Below the pieces are notes generated by a model. The model was not told the DNA's origin. It saw only the letters and a list, made by a program, of their open reading frames with translations, and did not search any database. The position numbers were made by a program, and so were the translations under genes. From positions 62,001 through 126,000 of the forward strand of contig NZ_SOAG01000003.1 of NCBI RefSeq assembly GCF_004364575.1: a stretch of 64,000 bases of DNA, read 5' to 3'. Positions 17,683 to 26,107 of this stretch are shown here, piece after piece. This DNA is from Myroides indicus (GTDB lineage Bacteria; Bacteroidota; Bacteroidia; Flavobacteriales; Flavobacteriaceae). Position 1 is the stretch's first letter, and each line of letters opens with the position of its first letter.

Positions 17683-20235
17683 TTAAGAGCATTTGGATGA
17701 ACCACAGTCCTTACAAGTCAGACAACCTTCCTGATACATTAAGTTTGTGGAACTGCAATTAGTGCACTTTTGTCCTTTAACTTCTGTACCATCGGGTACA
17801 AATCTCTTCAAAGCTCTGGCAACACCATTTTTCCAAGTGTTTATAGATTCATTGTCCAATTGGAGCGAGTTGATCAACTCTACCACATTTTCTATCTCCA
17901 TACCGTGGCGTAATGTACCTGATATTAATTTGGCATAATTCCAAAATTCTGGATTAAAGCGATAAGATAATCCTTCTATTGTCGTTTTATATCCTCTTTT
18001 GTTTACAAATTGAAAATCATATCGAGAAATACCGTTTTCATCTCGGTTTTTAATAATATATCCTTCGTTTACCCAGCGAGGCAATAAAATTCCATCTTCA
18101 TCATCAGCAAGACCTGTAAATATCTCATACGGTTTATCGTCAATTTTGCCAATAAAAGCGATCCATTTTTCTTTATTGTTTTGAAAACGAACAATGTCAC
18201 AATCTAAAACCTGAGGTCGCTTTGTAGGGAATGTCTTATCTTCTTCTATTAGCTCTTCTTTCTTGTCGGCAGAAATCAATACACCTGAACGAGAACCGTC
18301 TCTGTAAACGGTAACTCCTTTACAGCCTGCTTCCCAAGCTTTCATATACAGCTGATCTACTAATTCTTCTGTAGCTTCATTGGGAATATTAATGGTTACG
18401 GAAATGGAGTGATCTACCCATTTTTGAATGGCTCCCTGCATTTCCACTTTGCTCAGCCAGTCAACATCATTAGACGTAGCTTTGTAATAAGGTGACAGCC
18501 GAATTAAGTCATTTATTTCCTCTTGTGAGTAATTTCGATCTGTATCATAGCCTTTTATTTCCATCCACTGTTTAAATCTATGGTGAAAAACCACGTATTC
18601 TTCCCATGAATCTCCTACTTCATCTACAAAATCAACGCGTACATCTTTATCGTTAGGATTAACTTTTCTTCTGCGTTTATACACGGGCATAAATACAGGT
18701 TCAATTCCGGAAGTAGTTTGGCTCATTAAAGATGTACTTCCTGTTGGTGCTATCGTCAGCAAAGCAATATTTCTTCTTCCATATTCCAGCATATCATTAT
18801 ACAGTTGAGGATCTGCCTCTTTTATTCTCGCCACAAAAGGATTACCTTTTTCCCTCTCTGAATTATAAATAACAAAGGCTCCTCTCTCTTTTGCCATTTG
18901 TACTGATGAACGATAAGCTGATAGCGCAAGAATCTTGTGAACCTCTACAGAAAATGCATTCCCCTCCTGGCTTCCGTATCGGATACCTAAAGCAGCCAGC
19001 ATATCGCCTTCTGCCGTAATTCCCACTCCGGTTCTTCTGCCTTCTTCTGCTTTTTTTCTAATCTCCAGCCATAATTCTTGTTCTATTCTTTTTACAGTTT
19101 CATCTTCAGGATCTTCATTTATTTTAGTTAAAATAGCATCTATTTTCTCCAGTTCTAAATCAATAATATCATCCATCATTTTTTGTGCTATAGCCACGTG
19201 TTTTTGAAACAGTTTAAAATCAAAAAAAGCTTCTTCTGTAAATGGATTTTGAACGTAAGAGAACAAATTTATGGCTAACAGTCTACAGGAATCGTAAGGA
19301 CAAAGCGGGATTTCTCCGCACGGATTTGTAGATATGGTTTTATATCCTAAATCAGCATAGCAATCCGGTAAAGATTCACGGATAATGGTATCCCAAAACA
19401 ATATTCCGGGTTCAGCAGATTTCCATGCATTGTGAACAATCTTTTTCCATAAATCTACTGCTTCTATCTCCTTGCTAAATTTTGGATTAGTGCTGAAAAC
19501 AGGATATTTCTGTACATATTTTTGCTGCTGTTTTACTGCTTGCATAAATGTATCATCTATTCGCAATGAAACATTTGCTCCTGTAATCTTTCCGGCTTCC
19601 ATTTTGGCATCGACAAAGTCTTCTGAATCGGGATGATTAATGGATACAGACAGCATTAATGCCCCTCGTCTTCCATCCTGAGCCACTTCTCTGGTAGAAT
19701 TTGAATACCGCTCCATAAAGGGGACTAAACCTGTAGAGGTAAGAGCAGAATTTTTTACGGCCGACCCTTTAGGGCGAATATGTGATAAATCATGCCCTAC
19801 TCCTCCTCTGCGTTTCATCAGCTGAACTTGTTCCTGATCAATTTTCATTATTCCGCCATAGGAGTCACTTTCGCCTTTATTTCCTATCACAAAACAATTT
19901 GAAAGTGAGGCAATTTGATATGGATTGCCAATTCCTGTCATTGGACTGCCTTGCGGAATAATATATTTGAAGTTCTTTATCAAATCGAATATTTCTTGCT
20001 CTGATAAAGGATTGGGGTATTTAACTTCGACACGCGCAATTTCTTTAGCAATTCTTTTATGCATATCGTCAGGAGTTTTTTCAAAAATTTCTCCTTTTGA
20101 GTTTTTTAAAGCATATTTGTTAACAAAAACAGTAGCTGCTAATGTATCACCATTAAAATATTGGGTTGAGGCTTTTATGGCTTCTTCAGAAGTATATACT
20201 TTTTCTTCTGTCTGTTGTATTGTAAAAATATCCAT
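17683..20235 (-). CDS. nrdJ: Adenosylcobalamin-dependent (class II) ribonucleoside-diphosphate reductase
   Basis: Makes deoxyribonucleotides using B12 as radical source. It has 850 residues from the MDIFTIQQTEEKVYTS start; a longer frame begins 57 bp upstream with an unlikely hydrophobic leader. Active-site pieces are SLSNCFVIGNKGESDSYGG, STNPCGEIPLCPYDSCR (the N-C-E catalytic set) and APTGSTSLMSQTTSGIEP. The C-terminus has the CTNCSS...CLTCKDCGSSKCS zinc-ribbon and redox cysteines. No nrdA/nrdB is in the window. No cobalamin riboswitch is recognisable upstream. Confidence 0.94.
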   Translation of the reverse strand: MDIFTIQQTEEKVYTSEEAIKASTQYFNGDTLAATVFVNKYALKNSKGEIFEKTPDDMHKRIAKEIARVEVKYPNPLSEQEIFDLIKNFKYIIPQGSPMTGIGNPYQIASLSNCFVIGNKGESDSYGGIMKIDQEQVQLMKRRGGVGHDLSHIRPKGSAVKNSALTSTGLVPFMERYSNSTREVAQDGRRGALMLSVSINHPDSEDFVDAKMEAGKITGANVSLRIDDTFMQAVKQQQKYVQKYPVFSTNPKFSKEIEAVDLWKKIVHNAWKSAEPGILFWDTIIRESLPDCYADLGYKTISTNPCGEIPLCPYDSCRLLAINLFSYVQNPFTEEAFFDFKLFQKHVAIAQKMMDDIIDLELEKIDAILTKINEDPEDETVKRIEQELWLEIRKKAEEGRRTGVGITAEGDMLAALGIRYGSQEGNAFSVEVHKILALSAYRSSVQMAKERGAFVIYNSEREKGNPFVARIKEADPQLYNDMLEYGRRNIALLTIAPTGSTSLMSQTTSGIEPVFMPVYKRRRKVNPNDKDVRVDFVDEVGDSWEEYVVFHHRFKQWMEIKGYDTDRNYSQEEINDLIRLSPYYKATSNDVDWLSKVEMQGAIQKWVDHSISVTINIPNEATEELVDQLYMKAWEAGCKGVTVYRDGSRSGVLISADKKEELIEEDKTFPTKRPQVLDCDIVRFQNNKEKWIAFIGKIDDKPYEIFTGLADDEDGILLPRWVNEGYIIKNRDENGISRYDFQFVNKRGYKTTIEGLSYRFNPEFWNYAKLISGTLRHGMEIENVVELINSLQLDNESINTWKNGVARALKRFVPDGTEVKGQKCTNCSSTNLMYQEGCLTCKDCGSSKCS

Positions 20236-20410
20236 AGCTGTATTTATTTTGCAAACTAAATTACAAAAAATGTTTTGGATAATGAAATACAAAAATAAAA
20301 AGTTTACAAATAGAAATACATAATTACTTACTAGTCAATATTTTAAATATTTAAAAAAGTTCAAAAGTTTACAAAAAAATAAAATACATTAATAATTAAT
20401 TGTAAATAAA

Positions 20411-20435
20411 AAACCTCAGAAAAAATCTGAGGTTT
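20411..20435 (-). terminator. Terminator after pepD
   Basis: AAACCTCAGA paired with TCTGAGGTTT, A5 loop, 76 bp past the pepD stop with a T-rich end on the minus strand. Confidence 0.75.
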
Positions 20436-20511
20436 ACGCTTTTTTGTTCTTTAACTTAATACAAACATTTACTATTTTTGATATAACAACGCCGTTTATA
20501 CTGTATTTTAC

Positions 20512-21984
20512 TTAAGCCTTTTCAGGAATATTATTGAGTATTTCGAGTAAAAATTTCCAAAATTTATTTACAGAACGTATACTAGCTCTTTCCACCGGAG
20601 AATGAGCCCCTTTAATTGTTGGTCCGAAAGAAATCATATCCATATCAGGATAATGCGTTCCTAAAATACCGCATTCTAAACCAGCATGACAGGCTACCAC
20701 ATTAGGTTTAGTGCCATTTTGTTTTTCATAAATAGCTACTAAAACATCTAGTATTTCAGAATCAGGATTAGGATTCCATCCAGGGTAAGAGCCCGAAAAC
20801 TCTACTTCGCATCCCATAAGTTCAAAGGCAGAACGCAGACCATTTGCCACGTCAAGTTTAGACGATTCAACGGAAGAACGGGTTAAGCATTTAACAACTA
20901 ATTGCCCTCCGCCTACCTCTACCTTAGCAATATTGTTAGAAGCTTCGACTAAATCATCAAAATCAGGACTCATTCTGTATACTCCGTTATGTGCTGTGTA
21001 CATTGAACGCACAAAAAAGTATTGAGCCATCGGAGGCATTACTTTTTTAGGCATATCAGAATCGTTTAATTTTTCGAAAATCACTTCTAAGTCCGGATCA
21101 ACAGTATGTAATTCTGCTTTAATATCATTGACAATTGCGTTCATATCATAAGCAAAAGCTTCATCATATACTTTTGCAATAATGACTTCAGCAACACTTT
21201 CGCGTGGGATAGCATTTCTCAGACTTCCGCCTTCTATTTTTGCTATTTGCAAACCAAAATTATCAAAACCATCAAACAGCAGTCGATTCATAATTTTATT
21301 GGCATTTCCCAATCCTTTATGAATATCCATCCCGGAATGCCCTCCATTTAATCCTTTAACAGTTATCCGGTACCCTACAGAGCTTTCTGGCGCGTCTTCT
21401 TCGTCATATTCTGCTCTTGCGGTTACATCTATACCTCCGGCACATCCGATATCAATTTCATCATCTTCTTCTGTATCTAAATTCAAGAGAATTTCTCCTT
21501 TTAGCATTCCACCTTCCAATCCTTTGGCTCCTGTCATTCCAGTCTCCTCATCAATGGTAAACAATGCTTCTATAGCAGGATGAGGAATATCTGTGCTTTC
21601 CAAAATTGCCATGATAGCAGCTACACCAATACCGTTATCTGCTCCTAAGGTAGTACCTTTTGCCCTTACCCAATCTCCGTCCACATACATTTCTATCCCT
21701 TGCTTATCAAAATCAAAATCAGTATCATTATTTTTTTGATGAACCATGTCCAGATGCGATTGTAACACAACCGTTTTTTTGTTCTCCATTCCTGTTGTAG
21801 CAGGTTTTTTAATGATCACATTTCCAACCGAATCCTGTATAGTTTCCAATCCGATATTTTTTCCGAAATTCACCATAAATTCAATTACCCGTTCTTCTTT
21901 CTTAGAAGGTCGCGGAACTTGATTTAAATCGGCAAATTTATTCCACAACCGTTGGGGGGCTAAATTTCTAATTTCCTGACTCAT
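20512..21984 (-). CDS. pepD: Aminoacyl-histidine dipeptidase (PepD, M20 family)
   Basis: Cytosolic metallo-dipeptidase with broad Xaa-His specificity, 490 residues. Metal ligands are in VVLQSHLDMVHQ, GADNGIGVAA, DEETGMTGAKG, LLNLDTEEDDEIDIGCAGG and the final GAHSPVERAS. A TAATTTTG promoter element lies at 22016-22023, about 32 bp before the start. Confidence 0.94.
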   Translation of the reverse strand: MSQEIRNLAPQRLWNKFADLNQVPRPSKKEERVIEFMVNFGKNIGLETIQDSVGNVIIKKPATTGMENKKTVVLQSHLDMVHQKNNDTDFDFDKQGIEMYVDGDWVRAKGTTLGADNGIGVAAIMAILESTDIPHPAIEALFTIDEETGMTGAKGLEGGMLKGEILLNLDTEEDDEIDIGCAGGIDVTARAEYDEEDAPESSVGYRITVKGLNGGHSGMDIHKGLGNANKIMNRLLFDGFDNFGLQIAKIEGGSLRNAIPRESVAEVIIAKVYDEAFAYDMNAIVNDIKAELHTVDPDLEVIFEKLNDSDMPKKVMPPMAQYFFVRSMYTAHNGVYRMSPDFDDLVEASNNIAKVEVGGGQLVVKCLTRSSVESSKLDVANGLRSAFELMGCEVEFSGSYPGWNPNPDSEILDVLVAIYEKQNGTKPNVVACHAGLECGILGTHYPDMDMISFGPTIKGAHSPVERASIRSVNKFWKFLLEILNNIPEKA

Positions 21985-22015
21985 ATTTATTGTTCTTATT
22001 TTCAGTATTATCTTT

Positions 22016-22023
22016 CAAAATTA
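22016..22023 (-). promoter_or_regulatory. Putative pepD promoter -7 element
   Basis: Minus-strand TAATTTTG fits TAnnTTTG, 32 bp before the pepD ATG. Confidence 0.45.
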
Positions 22024-22110
22024 AACATATTCACTCTGTTTTAAAAACAGTTTTCTTTTTATTTTTAATTGATTGGATTAAATAAATATTAAGACTCATA
22101 AATATATTTC

Positions 22111-22118
22111 TATCTTTG
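22111..22118 (+). promoter_or_regulatory. Putative promoter -7 element of the DUF1456 gene
   Basis: TATCTTTG fits TAnnTTTG and ends 19 bp before the ATG at 22138. Confidence 0.5.
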
Positions 22119-22137
22119 TCATTACAATTTATTGCGG

Positions 22138-22536
22138 ATGACTAATAACGATATATTTAAAAAACTAAGAGTAGCATTACAATTGAGAGACGACCAAATA
22201 GTTGAAATTCTCAATCTGGTTGACTTCAGAATTTCTAAAGGCGAAATAGGAAACTTTTTCAGAAATGCGGATCATCCCAAATATGTTGAATGCGGTGACC
22301 AGATATTGCGAAACTTTTTAAATGGATTGGTTATTTACCTGAGAGGAACTAAAGAAAATCCGAAAAATCCAAATGAAGTCTTAGCAACTCACAAGGTTGT
22401 AGTCAATAAAGAAAAAACAGCTAAAAAAGTACTACCTACTTCTCAAAAAGGAAAAACAAACAATAAAAGCATTGCTAAAAAGACCGTCACTATCAATAAG
22501 AATATCAAATTTAATAACGGAAAAAATAAAAAGTAA
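22138..22536 (+). CDS. DUF1456 (YehS-like) protein
   Basis: A 132-residue protein. The first 75 residues are a DUF1456 unit: NNDIFKKLRVALQLRDDQIVEILNLV, then the strictly typical RISKGEIGNFFRNADHPKYVECGDQILRNFLNGL. The last 45 residues are very rich in Lys and Asn and probably disordered, a common tail for nucleic-acid-binding proteins. Function is unknown. I start at the ATG rather than the upstream TTG because family members begin M-x-NNDI. Confidence 0.88.
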   Translation: MTNNDIFKKLRVALQLRDDQIVEILNLVDFRISKGEIGNFFRNADHPKYVECGDQILRNFLNGLVIYLRGTKENPKNPNEVLATHKVVVNKEKTAKKVLPTSQKGKTNNKSIAKKTVTINKNIKFNNGKNKK

Positions 22537-22607
22537 TTAATTTACTACTTGCTGTTAGCAAATACACGCTATGATTTTTATATTATTAAAATTATTATTG
22601 CTTTACT

Positions 22608-22868
22608 TTAAACAATATATTCTTCAAATATTTTTTTAGCTTTCTTTTTTCCGACTTCTTTTTTGTAAACATCATAAACAGGCAGATACACTACCGGAGC
22701 TTTTTTGCACATTCCCTGACATTTCATTTTTCCGACAGAACAGCAATCCGTTAAACCACTTTCTTCCAATAACATTTTAAAACAATCCTTAGCCTCTTCA
22801 TTATAACGACAGCATTTTTTTCCGTCACAAACCAGAATTGTATGCTTTGCTTTCTTAACTTTACCCAT
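22608..22868 (-). CDS. Small (2Fe-2S) ferredoxin-domain protein
   Basis: An 86-residue thioredoxin-like ferredoxin of the NuoE/Shethna type. The cluster ligands appear as CDGKKCC near residue 14 and as KCQGMCKKAPV about 35 residues later. Many lysines flank the core. It is likely an electron carrier whose partner is unknown. A TATATTTG element lies at 22886-22893, just before the start, and the DUF3810 gene diverges from it. Confidence 0.85.
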   Translation of the reverse strand: MGKVKKAKHTILVCDGKKCCRYNEEAKDCFKMLLEESGLTDCCSVGKMKCQGMCKKAPVVYLPVYDVYKKEVGKKKAKKIFEEYIV

Positions 22869-22885
22869 AAATGATAAATTTGATG

Positions 22886-22893
22886 CAAATATA
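22886..22893 (-). promoter_or_regulatory. Putative promoter -7 element of the ferredoxin gene
   Basis: Minus-strand TATATTTG, 18 bp before the ATG. Confidence 0.45.
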
Positions 22894-22945
22894 TCTATTT
22901 TTATCTATTCTAAATTAAAATGAATACATAAATTTAATTAACTGA

Positions 22946-24031
22946 ATGAAACTTAGATACCACATAATCATTTTTGTATGCTTTCTGATTTTTTTTAATC
23001 TCTTTACCCTCAATCCTGAAAATGTTGAATACTGGTATACACAGCAGTTTTATTTATCCTACAGCCGTTTTATGCTTGCTGTTACTAACTATTTTCCGTT
23101 TTCAGTAGGAGATATTTTATATGTAATTGCAGGAGGATATATTATTTACCGGATAATCAGAATATTCAAAAAATACACCCTGTGGAAATTCCGTTTGCTC
23201 CATACTGCCAAAATCGGAATTAAATTTTGTCTTATTTTTTACATGCTTTTTAATATTACATGGGGATTAAACAACTACAACTTTCCGATTTCGCATCGAC
23301 TCGACATTGAAACTACTTATACAGATGAAGATTTGGAAAAACTAATTCAAAAAATAATATTTACAACTAATCTTCTCCACTCAGAATTAATCAATGACAG
23401 CATACAGGCTTTACAGATAGAAAAAAGTACTGAAGAAATTATGAAAGACGGCAGTGAAGGAATTAAAAATCTGGCAGACGAAACTAATTGGTTTGCCTAC
23501 AGAACTTTATCTATTAAAAAATCTATTTTTAGCTTACCGTTAACTTATATGGGATTCTCGGGCTATATCAACCCTTTCACAACAGAAGCTCAGGTTAATT
23601 ATATGATTCCTAAAACTACTTTGATTGTTACTACTTCACATGAAATGTCGCATCAATTGGGATATGCAAAAGAAAGCGAAGCTAATTTTATAGGCTTTTT
23701 GGCTGCCCACAGTCACTCTGATAAAAAATATGTTTATGCTTCTAACATATTTGCCTTGCGCTATTGCCTGAATACACTGGCAAAAAATAACCCAGACAAA
23801 ACAGAAGAATATCTTTCGCACATTTACCCGGGAGTAATAGATAATCTAACTGAAAACACTATTTTCTGGAGCAACTACAAAGGGATTACTGATTCGTTTT
23901 TCAAGTTTTTTTACAGCAATTTCTTAAAGATAAATAACCAGAAAGAAGGTATACATTCTTATAATAAATTTGTAGCCCTTTTAATCAACTACGATAAAGC
24001 TTACAAATTATATCCTTCTTTTGAAAATTAG
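22946..24031 (+). CDS. DUF3810 membrane protein with a zinc-protease motif
   Basis: A 361-residue protein with three N-terminal membrane helices (about residues 5-25, 50-70, 88-105). The large domain has HEMSHQLGY at residues 232-240 (HExxH) followed by ESEANFIGF, whose Glu245 is a plausible third zinc ligand. This is a gluzincin-like layout, so a membrane-anchored metallopeptidase is the best guess. DUF3810 has no established substrate. It stands alone on the plus strand between minus-strand genes. Confidence 0.87.
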   Translation: MKLRYHIIIFVCFLIFFNLFTLNPENVEYWYTQQFYLSYSRFMLAVTNYFPFSVGDILYVIAGGYIIYRIIRIFKKYTLWKFRLLHTAKIGIKFCLIFYMLFNITWGLNNYNFPISHRLDIETTYTDEDLEKLIQKIIFTTNLLHSELINDSIQALQIEKSTEEIMKDGSEGIKNLADETNWFAYRTLSIKKSIFSLPLTYMGFSGYINPFTTEAQVNYMIPKTTLIVTTSHEMSHQLGYAKESEANFIGFLAAHSHSDKKYVYASNIFALRYCLNTLAKNNPDKTEEYLSHIYPGVIDNLTENTIFWSNYKGITDSFFKFFYSNFLKINNQKEGIHSYNKFVALLINYDKAYKLYPSFEN

Positions 24032-24035
24032 CCTC

Positions 24036-25334
24036 TTAATTGTGCATTTCAAAACTTTCTTCATTTTTTCGTTTGTAAGGTCTTACAATTAAACGTGCCT
24101 GACGGTCGAACATGAGATAATTATACATCCAGTTCCAAAATACAACTAATTTATTTCTGAAACCGATTAGAGAAATAAGATGAACAAACATCCAGACAAA
24201 CCACGCAAAAAAACCGCTGAACTGAAATTTAGGCAAGTCAACTACTGCTTTATTCCGACCTATCGTTGCCATCGATCCTTTGTCGTTATATACAAATGGT
24301 TTTAGGGCTTTCCCATCTCTCAATCGCATTAAATTTAGCGCCAAAAGTTCGCCTTGCTGTATAGCTGGCTGTGCCATCATAGGATGTCCGCCCGGCGTTT
24401 TTTCCGTCATCATAGAAGCTACATCGCCTATGGCAAAAATATCGGTAAATCCTTCTACTTGATTAAAATCATTTACTTTTATTCTATTTCCTCTCTGAAT
24501 TACCGCTTGGTCAAATCCTTCTAGCGTTGCTCCCATTACACCTGCAGTCCAGATTACTGTTTCAGCATAAAATTCTCGTCCTGACTTAGTAGATACTTTT
24601 TTTCCGTCAAAATCAGTTACAATTTCATTTAGCCATACGTTAACGCCTAACTTTTTTAAAAACTCTTCTGCTTTTTTGGAAGATTTATCAGACATGGCAT
24701 CCAATACTTTACTTGCTCCCTGAACAACATTGATTTGCATTTTTCGAATATCCAAATCCGGATAATCTTTCGGCAAAACATGCTTTTTCATCTCTGCAAG
24801 AGCTCCTGCAAGTTCTACACCCGTTGGTCCCGCTCCTACAATTACAAAATTCATCAATGCATTTTGCTCATTCATATCATTAGTTAAAAGAGCTGCTTCG
24901 AAATTTTCTAAAACCAAACTGCGAATATTTAGCGATTGTGGAATTGTTTTCATTGCCATACTGTTTTGTTTGATCATCTCATTGCCGAAAAAATTGGTTT
25001 TTGATCCGGTAGCTATCACTACATAATCATAAAAAATAGTTCCAATATCGGCAATAACCTTTTTATTTTCAGTATCAATCCGCTGTACTTCTGCTAAACG
25101 AAAATAAATATCATTAAAATTTTGTACTACTTTTCGAATAGGAAAAGCAATAGAACCAGATTCTAGTCCGCCAGTTGCTACCTGATATAGTAAAGGTTGA
25201 AACGTATGATAATTGTGCTTGTCAAGCAAAACTACCTGAAAACTCTTATTTTTAAGCTTTTTAGCCAGCGATAAACCGCCAAATCCTCCACCAATAATCA
25301 CTACTCTCGGATGGTTTGAAGTAGGAATATTCAT
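24036..25334 (-). CDS. ndh: Type II NADH dehydrogenase (FAD-dependent)
   Basis: A peripheral membrane NADH:quinone oxidoreductase of 432 residues. The FAD-binding Rossmann motif is VVIIGGGFGGLSLAKKL, the NAD-binding one NFVIVGAGPTGVELAGAL, and the second FAD stretch is TDIFAIGDVASM. A hydrophobic C-terminal segment (FFAWFVWMFVHLISLIGF) and a basic end would hold it on the membrane. Two ATGs are adjacent; I took the second. It feeds electrons to menaquinone without pumping protons. Confidence 0.92.
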   Translation of the reverse strand: MNIPTSNHPRVVIIGGGFGGLSLAKKLKNKSFQVVLLDKHNYHTFQPLLYQVATGGLESGSIAFPIRKVVQNFNDIYFRLAEVQRIDTENKKVIADIGTIFYDYVVIATGSKTNFFGNEMIKQNSMAMKTIPQSLNIRSLVLENFEAALLTNDMNEQNALMNFVIVGAGPTGVELAGALAEMKKHVLPKDYPDLDIRKMQINVVQGASKVLDAMSDKSSKKAEEFLKKLGVNVWLNEIVTDFDGKKVSTKSGREFYAETVIWTAGVMGATLEGFDQAVIQRGNRIKVNDFNQVEGFTDIFAIGDVASMMTEKTPGGHPMMAQPAIQQGELLALNLMRLRDGKALKPFVYNDKGSMATIGRNKAVVDLPKFQFSGFFAWFVWMFVHLISLIGFRNKLVVFWNWMYNYLMFDRQARLIVRPYKRKNEESFEMHN

Positions 25335-25470
25335 CATAACAATTCGTTTTAACTATACAAATTTACGACTTATTATTTAGTGGTAGAGTTTCCTCTAACA
25401 AAAGCTTAGCAAATAAAAAAAGCTGTGCATTAAACACAGCTATAAAATCAAATTTTTAAAATAGGGAGCT

Positions 25471-25713
25471 TCATTTACTCTGAAAATTATTTCTTATGTT
25501 TCTCAATAAATTCTCTAATCCATTTAATTTCAACTCATAAACCATCATCAGTTGATTCCCTAATTTACCACTTGGAAAGCCTTTGTTTTTATACCATATG
25601 ACATAATATTCAGGTAAATCAATAAGATATTTCCCCTGGTATTTTCCAAAAGGCATTTTAGCATGTGCTAACTCAGTTAAAAACTTTTTGTCCATTAAAG
25701 GTTCTAAAGCCAT
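25471..25713 (-). CDS. DUF3820-family protein
   Basis: An 80-residue protein with the DUF3820 core KMPFGKYQGKYLIDLPEYYVIWY and ELKLNGLENLLRN. Function is unknown; similar modules accompany exonuclease domains. The ATG at 25713 overlaps the OsmC stop (ATGGCTTTAG, 10 bp), which points to translational coupling. A start six codons later (MDKKFL) is possible. The frame extends further upstream inside OsmC, but that part looks like shadow. Confidence 0.82.
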   Translation of the reverse strand: MALEPLMDKKFLTELAHAKMPFGKYQGKYLIDLPEYYVIWYKNKGFPSGKLGNQLMMVYELKLNGLENLLRNIRNNFQSK

Positions 25714-26105
25714 TTGAACGTAATTTCTTTTTCTACTTCGGGATGAAGACTTAAAAAAACGGGACAATGCATAGCTGCTCTTTCCAAAACTGTTTTTTGC
25801 TTTTGGTCTGAAGCCCCTCTCATTTCAAAATGTATCGTTATTTTTTTAATGCGTCGCGGATCCGACTGCATTTCTTTATAAACTTGTGCTGTTGAGTTTT
25901 TTAAATCAATATTCAATTCTGCTGCCTTAATTGCCATTATAGTCATAGCACAGGCTGCCGCAGCATTTGTCACCATGTCAGTCGGTGAAAAGGCTTGTCC
26001 TTTTCCATGATTATCAACAGGTGCATCTGTAATGATTTTCTCTCCTGACTGAATATGAACAGACTCTGTTCTTAAATCTCCCTGATAAACTATTTTTGAC
26101 AACAT
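25704..26105 (-). CDS. OsmC-family peroxidase-like protein
   Basis: A 133-residue OsmC/Ohr-fold protein. The two reactive cysteines of the family are present, in AAAACAMTIMAI and AAMHCPVFLSL. These reduce organic hydroperoxides in OsmC and Ohr. It starts 2 bp after the LysM gene ends, and overlaps the DUF3820 gene, so the three are likely one operon. Confidence 0.9.
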   Translation of the reverse strand: MLSKIVYQGDLRTESVHIQSGEKIITDAPVDNHGKGQAFSPTDMVTNAAAACAMTIMAIKAAELNIDLKNSTAQVYKEMQSDPRRIKKITIHFEMRGASDQKQKTVLERAAMHCPVFLSLHPEVEKEITFKWL

Positions 26106-26107
26106 AA

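Noticed and set aside
20236-20511. Cobalamin riboswitch before nrdJ
   Set aside because: The 5' region before the gene is short and AT-rich, and I find none of the conserved B12-box core.
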